Shown piece after piece: positions 1 to 13,200 of a DNA stretch of 64,000 bases (position 1 is the first letter of the stretch; each line of letters opens with the position of its first letter). The notes beneath the pieces are model-generated. The model worked only from the letters and a program-made list of their open reading frames with translations. It had not been told where the DNA came from and ran no database searches. Source of the DNA: Monarcha castaneiventris obscurior (Eukaryota; Chordata; Aves; Passeriformes; Monarchidae); contig JAMPIT010000230.1 in NCBI GenBank assembly GCA_026261815.1, forward strand, positions 8,307,001-8,371,000, in the 5' to 3' direction. A program made the translations under genes and the position numbers.

Positions 1-2341
1 TCAAGCTTTTCAAATTATACATTACTTTAGACAAATTCTCAGGATTCTCTACTTTCACTGTTTACCAAGGACACCTTCTGCATTTTGCCCTTCTTTGTCT
101 TGTTAGTATGAATCACAGAAATAATTTTCTGCACTCAGAGTGATGAGATTTTGAAACATATGGCACATGGTGGCTTTGGTCCCTTCTCCACCCTCAGACA
201 AGAGGTAAGACGTGTGTGCGTGTGGTGCCAGGCAAGGACCCTGCTGCAGAAACTTGCTTTAACTGCAGAGTGGGAGGGAAACTCCAGCTCCTTGCTGAAC
301 ATATGAGAGCTAAGTAATGCATCCACTCCTTCCCCTTCTATATTTCCTACAACATTGCTAATATCCTGGGCCAAAAACAGTCTACCAGAAACTAACTTTG
401 TCTTCAAGTTGATTCTGTGTCTTCATGTTTGAAAGTCTTCTATCTTAGGAGAATTTTAAAAGGAGCTTTAACTGCTTTGAGGAACAGTTGTAAGTCATAA
501 AATAATATATCCATATAGTAGTTCTGCTGTAAATTAGAATAGTATGTAATTAAGATATTGCTATATATTATATTTCTGCCATCTCCAATGATTTGAGGGG
601 GAAGGTCACCATGCCCAAGTCTCTGGGCGTGGCCTTGCTTGGGCCAGACTAAGAGCAGCTTTCCTTATGCAGAAGGCTAAATCAGCACTTCTCCTCTGGC
701 ACAGCCAGAAGTGTACAAAGGTACAGCCTAAACTCTTATCTTTGTGTAGGAGAACAGTCCTGAAAATAAAGTCAGCAAGTTCCAAATCCTCACTGTATTT
801 ATAGATAGCTGCTGTCATGCTACTTCTGTTTGACTCCAGCCAGAGAGATATCACTTTCATCTGGCATCTGCAGGAGTTGTCCTCTAGAACAGGGCCTTGT
901 GATGCCCCTTGCTGGAAAAGCAGCCAGTGACCTCAGTTTCAGAGATGAAATTTGACATGGCTGAATAAACAGGGAGCATGATATTTTTTAGATGTCTTGT
1001 TGGGATGCTGATGTTCAGGTGTTTAAACTGTTCTTATTTGCTCACTAAAGATATTTTTTATTCTGGCAAACAAGCCTCCCAGCTCTGCCTCAATCACCTC
1101 TAACTTAAAGGCTACTGATTAGATGGGGGATTTCCTTGTAATTCTGCCTTTCCCCAGGTAATCAGTATCAAGCATAAAAAATAGGAAAGTTATCTTGCTT
1201 CCACTCTTGATGCTGTCCTGGCTCCTGCCAAGAGGGAAGAGAAAACCTTCTAACAAGTACAAATAATTTCCTGCACTGCTAGAAGCAGAGTAGTACAAAA
1301 CCCAGGAGTATTGAGTATTCCGAATAGTAAAGAAAGAGTAGATGTCTCAAACTACTTCTCTCCAGCTTCTCACTGAAATTCTTAATGAATGGCTAGCCTT
1401 CTTCTGAGTTCCAGCTGTTCCACTGAGCCTTATGGAGATATGACAACACCACTTTATATTTTACATTCATGTAACCGTTAAATGGCTCCCTTTCCCTCTC
1501 AGACTGAGAAATCCTCTTCTTCTGTTCAAAATATGGAACATCTGTCTGAAAAGAAGTGTCATACTCGCTATCACAAAGGATGCCTCAGATCTGATTGCAA
1601 GGGCACTTGTGTATGAATAAAATCACTCAAGTACAAAAGTATTAACCAAATTCTTGTGTACCATTTAAATGACTGATTGATGGTGATGACTGATGATTGC
1701 TGTGCATTAATGCCTGAAGCTCTATCAGGCATAAAAGCAGTATTTTGTCTTGTAGGTAAGGTACAGGTTTTGCAATCTATAGGCCAGATCCAGTGAGAGC
1801 ATGTAAAGTTTTTTAACTGTCTGTAGCTTATATTGTTTCCTGGGACTGAAATGGAATCTCCCTGCTTTACAGTACCCCCAGCCTCAGGGTGGGTGTGTGT
1901 GGCAAGCAGAGCAGTGTGTCCCATAACCATTTCCCCACCTGACAAACTGCCTTTTTTCTCCTGTACACTTTGTCCTGAGGGCCATCTGGAGGAGGCAACA
2001 TGTCTGTGGTTGTAGTAACGGGCTGGTATGAAACCAATTAAATAATAACAGTCTCAGAAAACACCTTATCTGAGATAATCCATCAAGCCAATTTCATCTT
2101 CTCAGACATTAAAAATATAATTGGCATTGGTAAGATAATTTAATTGTATTTATTAAACTTGTCTGTACTGTTAATCTGCAAACTGAAGAGAGGCTTGGGT
2201 GATTTCCACCTTCTGAAGTTAGTCTGAGGGATGTTAGAACAATGTAGATCCAATCCTTTTTATTTTATTCTGTGTGCACTCTTAGCACTAGAGGGAAAAT
2301 GTCCTGGAAGGATTGAAATAAATATCTGGTATTTATCACTT
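1..2341. other. AT-rich noncoding stretch, nothing recognised
   Basis: I see no gene, repeat family or RNA here. A minus-strand open frame at 1571-1945 (124 codons) and several shorter ones resemble no protein I know. Their lengths are close to what chance gives for a base composition of roughly 37-38% GC over 64 kb. Confidence 0.6.
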
Positions 2342-2925
2342 TGTGGTGGGCTGACCCTGGCTTCATGCCAGCTGTCCACCAAAGCCCCTTTATCAGTCTC
2401 TTGCTCAGACAGACAGGGGAGAGAAAATAATGAAAGACTCATGGGTCAAGATAAGGACAGGGAGAAATCACTCACCAATTACCATCGTAGGTAAACCAGA
2501 CAACTTGGGGGAAAATATTTTAATTTATACCAACCAAAGCAGAGTAGGATAATGAGAAATAAACACAAATCTTAAAACACCTTCCCCTCACTCCCTTCTT
2601 CCCAGGTTCAACTTCACTCATGATTTTTTTCTGTGTTCCTCCACAGAGGCACATAGGGACAGGGGGAGTGGCCAGTTCATCACACATTTTCTCTGCCGTT
2701 CTTTCTGCCTCAGAGGAAGGACTTCTCACACTTTTTCTCTGCTCCAGTGTGGGTTTCCTCCCATTGGAGATAGTCCTTCATGAACTTCTTCACCACGAGT
2801 CTCACCATGATCTGCACCATGGGCTGCAGGGGAGCTCTTCTCCAGTGCCTGGGGTACCTCCTCATCCTCCTTCTGCACTTACCCTGGTGTCTGCAGAATT
2901 GTTTCTGTTTCCTGTCTCCCTGCTC
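2342..2925 (-). mobile_element. Truncated avian ERV LTR, antisense
   Basis: The plus strand begins TGTGGTGGGCTGACCCTGG at 2342, the complement of the 3' end of a common avian endogenous-retrovirus LTR. It continues with the family's CACCAATTACC, CACCTTCCCC and TTCATCACACA blocks and ends near GTGTCTGCAGAATTGTTTC. It is read as a minus-strand LTR whose R/U5 end is at 2342. The block that carries the tandem 'CTCCAGTGTGGG'-type units is much shorter than I remember for the family. The far (U3) end is missing, so no TG...CA pair or target duplication can be shown. Near 2521-2530 the expected AATAAA on the minus strand reads TATAAA. Open frames here (for example 2620-2943 plus) come from LTR sequence and are not genes. 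The family is recognised from memory of avian repeats; ERVL versus ERVK is not resolved. Confidence 0.8.
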
Positions 2926-4737
2926 CTGAATTTTCTACCATAGGCATGTCTCCTGGTTTTAAGCTAAAATCTTAGATCTTTTTTTATTGAAATTTTTCTT
3001 CACAAGTTCATGGCTAAAATTGTCATCCAAAGGAACTATCATGTTTTTTATAGTCTTGATGGATACAAATAGTAAATGAGCAGTCTTTAATCTATATAGA
3101 TACTTAATGTAGAAATTCTGTGTTCTCTAGTGCAGTGAATTGCATTTAGTACAATGTAAAACATGAAGAGTCTTCCTTAAAATGAATCTGTAGGCTACAG
3201 AGCTGCTTTCCCTATGCATTTGAATTAAGTTTTCCCTCTAATCACTTCTATCTCTGTGAAGTCCCTTGACTGGGTCTTTTATTTTCCTTATAAACGCTAA
3301 AAATGTCATGTTCCTTAATTCAGTGGGTTCTCTTAAAAAGTGTGGTTTGAATTGATGAGACGTTGCAAAGCTGCTTAGTTCAAAATACAGACTAGATGGA
3401 AACTTCTTATGGTAAATGTAGTAACAAATTATTTGAGTGAAATAAATGTTTCCCTTTGGAAAACTCAGTTAAATTCTAATGACTATTGCCTACTGCTCTG
3501 GCAGCATGGAAGTATATTCAAATGGAAGGGGACAGTCTAGATATTTGATGATAAATTACTGAGTGAGCCCTCTATAAGGGAATAACTTCATTCTCTTTAT
3601 CAATGATTAAGTACTTGAACTATTTTTATGTATTTTTTACAGTGTTAGTGAAACTTTACCTTATTCAACAGAGGGTGCTGTTAAGAGCTAATTCCTCTAA
3701 TCCAGGTAAAGGTTTGGAAAAAGTTTTAAAAAATGTGATACACATTTGCAAGATGCTTACCTCCTGCTTCAGGCTTCTCTCTGTTGCTTATTGTGGCTGG
3801 CTAAACAAAACAATTCCCTTGGAAGTAAAACAGAAGAAAAAAGATTTTTTCTTTTCTACAAAATCCATGGAAGAATAAGTGACTGGACCAATCCCACAAG
3901 ATACAAATGAATACTTATCCCATTGGGATGTAAAAACCCGGGATCAGGCACTTGCCTTCTCTCATTCAGCCTCTTCTGTTGCAGCTACCTCATTTCCACT
4001 GTGTTTTATGGGTGCCACAGGGAGAGTCAGAGCACAGATAGCATTTGGGAGGCTCATTTTTCCCCTCTAAACTTCACTCTGGACATGCAGACAGTTTGGT
4101 GTGTCACTTCTTACAATAGAAATGACAAATGGTGATCACCTTTAACTCTGCTTTATCATTTGGTTCTTATCTCTGCTCCCAATATTTTCTTGTGCTTTAC
4201 TGGCTCCTCATTTTTTTTTGCAAACTGGTATTTAGCATAATTCTGCCCTGATCTTCTCTAGCTGTTTCTTTAGAAGTTCTTAATCTGGTGTTCATTGATA
4301 CTATGGCTGTCTAAGTAAGGTCTAAGTAAGGCGGGCAGGTATTATCCAATGTTTTGAGAGAAAGCTATTTAAATTTCCTGACATTCTTTTGATGTCTATA
4401 AGCTTTCTGTCAAAATGCAAACTAGGTAATCAGGTGTCCTTTACCATGCTTGAAATTCTTGAATTTGTGTCACAAAATTAAGCTCTAAAATCTCATGTAT
4501 ATTTGATGACAACTGCTCGTGTTCTTGTAAATTGTTTGGGAATGTATCAAACCCAGGACTTGGCACACTAGTCTGCCTAAATCCTGTAGGTAACCTTGCT
4601 CTGCAAAAAACGAAACAAAATAAACACTTGGTGAGTTAATCAACAAAGAAAGATAGGAAATTTAGAACAAGGTAAACACTGTAAAAGGAATGGAGTGATC
4701 TGAAATTTATTTGGATCCAGGGTTTTTATGTAGGTTT
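2926..4737. other. Noncoding stretch, nothing recognised
   Basis: No gene or repeat family is recognised. A short tandem duplication of TCTAAGTAAGG lies at about 4310-4331. The plus frames at 3603-3878 and 3879-4070 resemble no known protein. Confidence 0.55.
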
Positions 4738-5062
4738 ATATAATCATAATAGTTACAAAATAATAATAATTGCACTGTATCGTGTCATTAAAATGGATAA
4801 TTTTAATGATGTATTGAGTTGTAGCAGGTAATTAATGGCTTTTTAGTACTTTGTTATTTAGAAGATATTAATGTAATAATTCACACTTTAAAATAATTTG
4901 AAGAAGAACTCGATAAAAAAGCAAGTATGCATTTTTATCCCTTTGGATTATTACATCATTTAGAAGAAAGTGGCACATGAAGAGAATAATCAGCAGAGCC
5001 AACATATTGTTTTAAAGCAGACAGGCACTTATAAATAAATAGTGAAGTTCATTCTGAAGGCC
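4738..5062. other. Candidate conserved noncoding element (AT-rich)
   Basis: The segment is dense in homeodomain-like cores, such as GGTAATTAATGG near 4830 and several ATTA/TAAT and TAATAATT words. It contains no repeat family and no long frame. This is a judgement on texture only; conservation cannot be seen from one sequence. Confidence 0.25.
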
Positions 5063-8000
5063 CTTCTGATGAAATAAACCCAGATGTCTGCGTCTTCTTT
5101 AATGGGAGATGTTTATATTCTGTGGGTATTGATACTGTTAACTTCAGTAGTGGGAAATCTCTTGAAAGACAAGTGGCTGTCAAACCCTGCTGTGAATCCC
5201 ACAGTGACTTTTCTCAGAAAATTGTTTACTGTTAGTGGAATCCAAAACAGAGATTTTCATGAAGACTGACAGATGCTATCATTTTTTGGTCACTGCTAAA
5301 ACAGCAAGACCAATTCATTTCAGTAAAGAGAGTCAGGGGAGACATTTCCTTAGAAAACTATAATCTCCCCATAGAGGAGCAAGTTCACATACAGAGATAT
5401 GGCTGAAGGCTGCTGTAAAACCCATGGCTGTTGTGTTGGTATTTAAATTATTTATGAGAATGGAAATGTTAACTTTTTATGTAAATAAAAAAGATGAGAA
5501 GTACTTACAAAGCAAATGATGTTAATACTCCTGCTCTTCACCCGCTACTTTTACTCTCAGAATGACTTTGTCAGAGTCTTTTGAATCAATGGGAGTTTTG
5601 CCAATAACATTAGCACAGGTTTGATCAGATCTATAGAGCTTTACAGTATATTACACAGAATATGAATTACAAAAAACCTATTGAAACAGTTTTACTGTTT
5701 CTTTTAGGAGCAAATGAAACCCAAACCTTTTGAAATTGTGTACATCTGTGTCTGAGGTTCACTGGCAGGTAGAGACCCTGAAATACATGATTTATGTTCA
5801 CAGTTAGATACTTAGTCATTTAAATAAATGGATCTATGCACACAGTTTACCAGAACGTTAAAATATTCATGTATGATTTTGGCAGCTCTAAAATGAACTG
5901 GCAATCCAGGATGTAATCCTTCCTTATTATGGCCTTTGCAGCATATGATTTACTCATTTACAGAAGAGTTGTAATAGGCAATTAATATTGTTAGACCTGG
6001 AGATACAATAAAGCTCCTTAAAAGTGGTGGACATAACATTTTAGTCCTCTCAGGCTGAATGAAAGAGGGAATAACTGATCCTTTCTCTTTAAGTATCTGA
6101 AATAACACAACAGTGTCTTAAACCACAAATCTGCTCAAGAGCCCTGACTTGTGCCAGCTCTGCTGTGGTGTGGCTGCAAGTAAGGCAAAGTGCTGGTTTT
6201 AGATTGCTGCTGTCTGTGAGCATGGTGTAAGACACATGCATGAAAACCAGAGACTCCAACCACATCCAGAGGATGATTTTTGGTATGAACCTGAGAAGAA
6301 AAAGTTAATTAAGAGAGTATTAGTTTGGATGCTGATGGAAATTGTGTTTGCATTCATGAGTAAAAAATATTTCTCTACTGTTTCTATTTTGCCTTTTTTT
6401 TCCCTAAGAAAAGCCTGATGTGAAGAAAATTTTGATTTTAACAGCAACGCTTCCTCTTTACAGACACATTCCATAAAACTTACACTTCATGTTTTTGGTT
6501 CTCACATGGTAAAAGATTGGTGTTAATTATGTCCTCAGAATGTGTCTACCAAATTACCACAAAAATGAGAAGGGTCTCATTCTGCTCTTACAGTGTCTGT
6601 TGTACTTTATCCCTAGTAATGTAAATACTCAATTTAGCTTTCTACTAATAGAGGGAAATCTCTCTCTGCTGTCAGGATTTACTTGCCAGGAAAAAAACCC
6701 CTCCATTCACTCACAGATCCAATGGAGACTGGTTATTTGGTAAAGAAGCATCTCCTCCAAGGCTAAGTAATGCTTTTCTCTGTCAATGCCAGCTTGAGAA
6801 AGCTCAGACTTTCCTTTTGGTTACCTCTGACAATTGTTAAGACCCTAAACTGCATCATCCTTTGGAGTGGTGCAAGTGCTTTTGTGGCCATGTGGTTGGA
6901 GTTATAGTCGAAATCTAACAGATGAAAATTCCCCCATTTTTGTTTTCTTGGAAGTTTTTCTGCTTATTAGGTTCTACTAGCACATGATTTTTAGGCTGAC
7001 CTGAGCAGCTCTTCAGCAGCAAGTGGCAATTAGGGCCTGTGGTGAAGCAGGTGACAAACCTCCTGGGCTGTGCAGCTGCACCAGGAGTAGAAGGGATCCA
7101 CTAAATAAAATTCTCTGCGCTGAGCAATGTGCTTTGGAATGTGGATAACTTAGGAAGAGTAACTGCTTTGAAAATCGTTTTGGAAAGGATCTTATTTTTT
7201 TCAGTCTGAATGTTGTCTGTTTTGCAAAGATACAACACTGCAGTGTGGTTCATCATAGCTCACTGTTTGCAAGGCTCCTCTGACTGCTTTGAAAAGTGAA
7301 GGCAAGTAATTTTTCTCTGTGCTTGTCCATTAACCTACATGTGTACCATAATACAGAGACCTTGTGTAGTAGGCTGTGTAAAATTTAGTGTCTGATTTGT
7401 GTCCTTTACCATGAAACATGTTACTGTTTCATATTGCAGCCTCAAATTCAGATAGAACTGACCATCAATTATTCATGGAAAGGTTATCTCAGTCACAGAT
7501 GAACTTGGACTGTTGATGCAGAGAACCTCCATCTGCCTTCTTGTGTTACATCTCAGAATCTAATGTGTCACCAAACCTGATTCAGAGACATACTCTCTGC
7601 TTCTAGGAGATGCTACACTTCAGTTGGGAAGCTCAGGTACAGGGTTTATAAATCCTGGTGTAATTCTGCCTGGATGAAGGTATGTTACTTCATTACCTGA
7701 GTAGATACAACCATAGTGTTTTGTTCTGGATCAGGCAGACACAATAATCTCTGTTAGAATCACATCTGCTCTAAAAGCAAAAGTTCCCCCAACTTTCTTA
7801 CCTTTCTTTTCTTCACTACAATAATACAAGTGAATTTTCATTTTTTCAGTGTTTTTCATTCTTAACAATTTCACTTGTCCTTGCAACCTCAGTCCCCAAG
7901 TATGAACTGCATGAATTCTGTTTTCTTGATTGGAAAATAAGGGAAGATAAGGATGTTTCTGATGTCCTGACTTTCATTTACACAGTGGGCACTAAAATAT

Positions 8001-8203
8001 GGTCTATGAAAATGAGAGTATTTTTGGAGCTCAGGTTAGGTAGCTCCATTTATATAATTGATAGTCCTCTGCTTTATTCAATCCCTGAATGCATTTTGAA
8101 AGAGGAAGAGGCAGGAAAAAAACTAAACCAAATTTTATCATGTATGTTATACCCATCACTAAGCAAAGAAATAATCTATCTACATGTGATACTAAAATAA
8201 GTT
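5063..8203. other. Noncoding stretch, nothing firm
   Basis: I see no gene, tRNA or repeat family. Short frames at 5084-5269, 6199-6474, 6540-6743 and 7985-8200 have no recognisable motifs. Around 5925-5995 the sequence again has a conserved-element look (TTATTATGG, CAGCATATG, CAATTAATATTG). Confidence 0.5.
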
Positions 8204-8241
8204 ATAATATAATAATAAAATAATAATATAATAATAAAATA
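8204..8241. repeat. Perfect 19-bp x2 AT tandem repeat
   Basis: ATAATATAATAATAAAATA occurs twice back to back (8204-8222 and 8223-8241) with no mismatches. It is a low-complexity AT microsatellite-like repeat. Confidence 0.9.
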
Positions 8242-9362
8242 AGTCCTTTCAGGCTTAGCCATTTTAATTACCCTGGATAAATGCTGTATATTTCATCAAC
8301 ACATCTGTCTAAAATCTCATTTTGAAAAGCAGATTTTATTTATTATTTTGATAAAAAGTCCGTATCAATTAAGAAAGCAGAGACACAAAATATTTCTTGG
8401 AAAAAAAACCAAGTTGTCCATTTTTTTACGGTATCTCAAAAGCTCAGGGTTATGCCCTGTGCTATCATCCTTTCCTAGGTTCAATAAAATAAGGAAGTGT
8501 CAAGGAACATTTTAAGGCAGTAAATACCAAGACAGGATAAAAAAGCAGTTTCATTTATTAAATAAGTGATTCAAACAATTTATTCTTCAGGGGAAAAAAA
8601 AAGTGTTTTGAAGCCCAATTGCCTGTCTGAGTCTGAAAGAGTAGAAATTGAGGCTTTATTTTTGTATTTTGTTTAAAATCATTCTGCTTCCAGGAGACAG
8701 ATCTTCCCCTCTGTCTGCAGATCCATCCACTCAGCTGTGGGGTCAGGAGGGCAATGCCACCACAGCTCAAACCAATTTTACCTGAGATGGGAAAATGACT
8801 TCACTGCAAGGAAACGTGTTCCCTTACTCTACAAGGAAGAACCATGAACTGCCCACTGGTTCACGTTTCCCCTATGTGTGTGAACCACACAATCATATTC
8901 AAACCCCTCTGTCTTTAAAACCCTGAGAAATCACCCTGTGTAATGAATACCAGAAAGGCAACAAGAGGGTTAATGCAGACCCAGTCTGCCAGAACTGGAT
9001 GAATAATTTATTCTTTGATTTTTTTCTCACTTTTCTTTCTGCAAATTGCCTGCAAACAGTTTACTCTTTCATTTAGTATTATTCAAAATTATTTGCTGAA
9101 TAATTTCTGAAGTTAATTCCTGATCTGCATATCCTTCATGAGCCATTCAATATCAATTCCTGCTAAACATTCAGGCTGCCTCAGCTAATTACTGTGGGAT
9201 ATGCAAGCCACACTGTACCATAAGCCAGGCTGAACAAGTGTTTCTCAACATACTTTAAGACTGCTCCTCCTGCATGACAAGGATCTCCTCGCACATGAAA
9301 AAGATTAATTTATTTAGATATTGAAATAAAATCCAGACTAAAAGATTTGGATAGAAAAAGTA
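8242..9362. other. Noncoding stretch, nothing recognised
   Basis: Nothing is seen beyond short A runs. The minus frame at 8558-8770 is uninformative. Confidence 0.5.
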
Positions 9363-9424
9363 GTAAAGGGATGAAAGCTAAAATTTTCTTGTGGTAAAGG
9401 GATGAAAGCTAAAATTTTCTTGTG
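9363..9424. repeat. Perfect 31-bp tandem duplication
   Basis: Two identical 31-bp units beginning GTAAAGGGATGAAAGC and ending TTCTTGTG lie back to back (9363-9393 and 9394-9424). The lack of any difference suggests a recent event, or slippage or collapse in assembly or in this individual. Confidence 0.95.
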
Positions 9425-9498
9425 AGCTATGATCAGATTAACTGATAAACATGAAGTATTAGTATTCAATGGCCACCTCTAGGATAAAATCCATGGAC

Positions 9499-10242
9499 CT
9501 ACACTTCTCTTTCAGTCCTGTTTTCTGGTATTTTAACTGTCCTCTGACCAGTCCTGAGAATATTCTGCCCTTGAGTGCCATTTGATATTGTTAAGTATAG
9601 GCCTTGCTATCCATAGCTAAGCCTCCCTTCAGGATTTTCTCTCTTGCATACTTTGTTGGTCTCTGTGGACAGCAGGGTTGTCCTGATGGCCACTTCCATG
9701 TATGTCACTTGCAGGACCTCCTGGCTTGTTTAATTTCTCAGGTTCTGTCTCAAAATTGCCAATTCCTACTTCATAGTTTCTGAGGTAAGGCTCACAGTAA
9801 ATCCTAACATTCTTTTATCCTCTCCTATCTTGCTATAAATCCTTTTTCTTTTGGGATTAACAAATTCAGACTTGCCTGGTAATACCAATTCAGGGTTTTG
9901 CTGTGAGCATTGCTCCTGTAGCCTATCCCATTTCCTCCTTCCACTGGCTCTACTTTCTGGCTCGTTAAGCACAAGTAATGGTCCTTCATGGCCTGTTTCT
10001 ACTCCGCCTATCATTTCTCAGTCATTTGGATGGACTGTGGTGCCAGCCTCCTTCAACAATTCTGATAAATCTTTGAAACAATGTTCTCCATCTTCTTGTG
10101 TTGTTTAAGGCTTCTTTCTCCTAAATCCAGGGAGGAGTTTCCCTTTATCACCTACAAAACTAAGTCTTCAACATTCTGCAAAACTATTCTTTATAGAAAA
10201 ATTAAGATCACTGTCAGTAATCTGAATAATTTTCCATCTTCA
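9499..10242 (-). pseudogene. Decayed reading frame of unknown origin
   Basis: One minus-strand frame between stops at 10240-10242 and 9499-9501 spans 247 codons and has only six internal stops (10168, 10105, 10018, 9766, 9730, 9607). About 15 would be expected at this base composition. The longest clean part is 9766-10014 (82 codons from a Met), but the translation keeps a protein-like, charged texture on both sides of the stops. Examples are KDLSELLKEAGTTVHPND before the 10018 stop and a lysine/arginine-rich PKRKRIYSKI segment near 9840. I recognise no domain. It could be a retroelement gag/ORF1-like remnant, a processed pseudogene, or chance. Overlapping plus frames (9851-10108, 10081-10428) compete with this reading. 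Confidence 0.35.
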
Positions 10243-13200
10243 TTCTTTTTTCTCTTACTAATACTTGCTTTGTCTTATATTGAGATAAAAAACTGTGGGA
10301 GACAGAGTCAACTGTTTGTTCTCTATTCAAACAGCATTCACAGATTCCAAGCCCAGGACTGCTTGCTTGGAGTCAGAGAGGTGGGAAAAAAATTATTTTA
10401 CTTACACAGAAGGCAAGGTGTTATTTAATTTAAGTTTCAATGATTTCCAAGAAGATATTGTGAAATTTTAATTGAGACTACTTTCTCAATTAGATAAGTT
10501 TAAGAGGATTCTAGACCCCACAAAAGTAAAGTGGAAAATTGAGTGATTCAGTCAGCAGGTGACAATTAAAAAAAAAAAAAAAAAATTTAAGTGTTGACAC
10601 ACCTGTCTGGACTTGTCACAGTTGATTTCTGAATGAAATAAAGCTAGCTTAAAAAAGGATTCAGGTCTCAAAGTAGGAGCTGATTAACAGTCTGATCTGG
10701 TATTGAAATCCCCAGTTTCCTGTGTGTAATTGCCTTTCAAATGTTCAAATGCTGAAGGTTGAAAAGCAGCGTGCTGTGCTCATAGAGATCAGTGTTTGCA
10801 ATGAATATACAGATTCTCAAATTTTAACTTGGTTTATTGCCATTTCACCCACATACAAAATTCATAATGAGAGCAAGACATAGGTTATTAAGTGTGACAG
10901 AACAATGTATATATTAATATTAATGAGACTGTATTTGCCTTGACCTCGCAGCCTTATAGCATTAATTGTATTTCAGATTCTTTGGTTTTCATATATATAT
11001 GTATATAAGAAAGCTATGGGTGGTCACAATTTTACCACTCTTTAGATATTTTAAGTCAAAATATCCATAGCCAATTGAGAGAAATAGGAATTTTGTGCAA
11101 TTATAAAATACTGGTTTTAAACTTTTCAATAAAGTGACTCACGTTTAGTCTTCAATGATTGTAGAGAGAATGCAGACATTTATCTCTAAAGAAAATTCCC
11201 CCTCTATCTTGCCTCTGATTACAATCTTGCCAAGTTTTGCAAAGTTCCATCTATTTCCTGTAATGAGCTCCTATGTTTTTATGTATTCTCTATTTGTTAC
11301 AGTGCCCTAAGCATACAGCTATCATTTTACAGAATGCACAATATTCTTGTCTTCTCTTGAAGGGATATGAGGTGACCATCTTCTAGCCTATAAAATTCAA
11401 GGTTTTTTTCTCAAGAATCTCTGCTTGCACCTTGATTTTGTGCATTTTTTCCTCCTGTGAAGAGGATGTTATTGCTATGATTTGAAAAAACAAATGTTTT
11501 GCCTTCAGAGGCTCAAACACTCTGTACACAGCAGTCCAAAGACAGTGTGCCAAGCTAGAGTCTGTTATGAATTTATATAGTCACCTATGTCTATCTGCAG
11601 GATCACCAATTTAATCAAAAAAAATCACCTAAATCTTGGTTGATGCTTCTAGCTTTCTAGACCATCAGATTAACTGTTAGTGTCTTTATAAATTAATAAA
11701 TAGGAAATATTAATGATTATAAATGCAAGTGATGTTTGGAACCCATTACTGTACTTCACAGTCAATAATAACTTTTGAATAATTTTATCCCTAAACTTGT
11801 ACTGTAAGCTCACTTTGCTTTGAGATCTTCTATTTTGAGCTCTGTTTTGAGATGTGAGAAATTAAGTAACTATGGGTCAGACATAGAATTTTGGTCTCAG
11901 TCTTCACACAGTCTCATTCCGTATTGCCTACTGCATCTCGCCTTTGAAGACCACAAAATTAGGTTCTCAAGCCAATTTGGTAATAAATCAGACTGCTTTG
12001 CTTGATTTACATTATGGATATTCCAAATTGCTAAATTATGGTGTCAGCAAGATATTTAATAATATCCAATATTGCCATAAATCTTATGTTACTCAAAGAC
12101 AGCATTTACTTTGAAGATCTCATACTGAACCTAGTTTTATTTCAAACCAGTAATTTACCTCTAAATTCAAATTTTTGTAATTTAGAATTTATTGTTGAGT
12201 CCAGGAAAGCTGCTAACAGGAAAAGAACATCTCTAAGGAGGTGAGGAGACTGAAACATCACAGCAGCTGCCATGTGAAGAGCAGAGGAGGATTTAAGTAA
12301 CAGGTTGAAGTGGACTGAAGCAAAGACCAAAGGAACTGGGGCAGCTTGAAGTTGAACAGCTAAAGCAGTGTGTCAAACACAAATGAAGGAAAGCACTTAG
12401 AAGTGCAAAGTATAAGCCACAATCTGAAAACAATCAGCCCTTTTTCCTGCAGCTGGTCCTTTGCCCTAATTCTAAGCAGTCCTGAAGAGTTCTTGTGGAT
12501 GAATACTCTGAAAATATAAAATACTCCTGTATAAGGGTTTGGCTGCCAATCCTAGATTCTCCAGGTAGGCAGGAGTTCACACTACCTGTGTGTGATACCA
12601 GATACCACACGTCTTTCTCATGAATTTTCTTAATCTAAGAATTAAATATAACTAACCATTGGATACCATTTAACAAAAACATGCCATATCCTCCACTACT
12701 CCTTTTCCTTTTTTTTTTTTTTTAATTTCTGTAGTCATAGATACTAGATTGCTTAGGTATTTCTAAACTATAAGGGATAACTGTACAAGAATGGTTCTTC
12801 TATGCATGTTTGAGTGATTAAACTATATGCAGTGAGCCATCAGTGTGACTCTCCTAGTCACATTTTTTTCATCTATTACAACAGCAATACTGAGTATTAC
12901 CCAGGCACATCTATAGGATAGCTTTTCAATAAGCTAACCATGGAAATGACCTACAGTTTCTTTATGAGGTATAAAACAAGGCAGTGAAAGGAAATTCCCA
13001 TCAGAAATAATCTTGCCTTCTCTGGTATTTGCTACAGCCTCACATCAAGATTGAGTTGCTGCCTTGTTGGTTTGGTTTTTTTTCTTTTCTTGGAAATGTC
13101 ATTTCTCCTTACAATAGGAGATCTTATCCTAGAGACAGATTATTTATTTACATGGTGGCTAGTTACAGAAGCAAAATGTTAAGAAATGCTTTGTCTCTTT

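Noticed and set aside
1571..1945. 124-codon minus frame
   Set aside because: No motif, and the length is within chance expectation.
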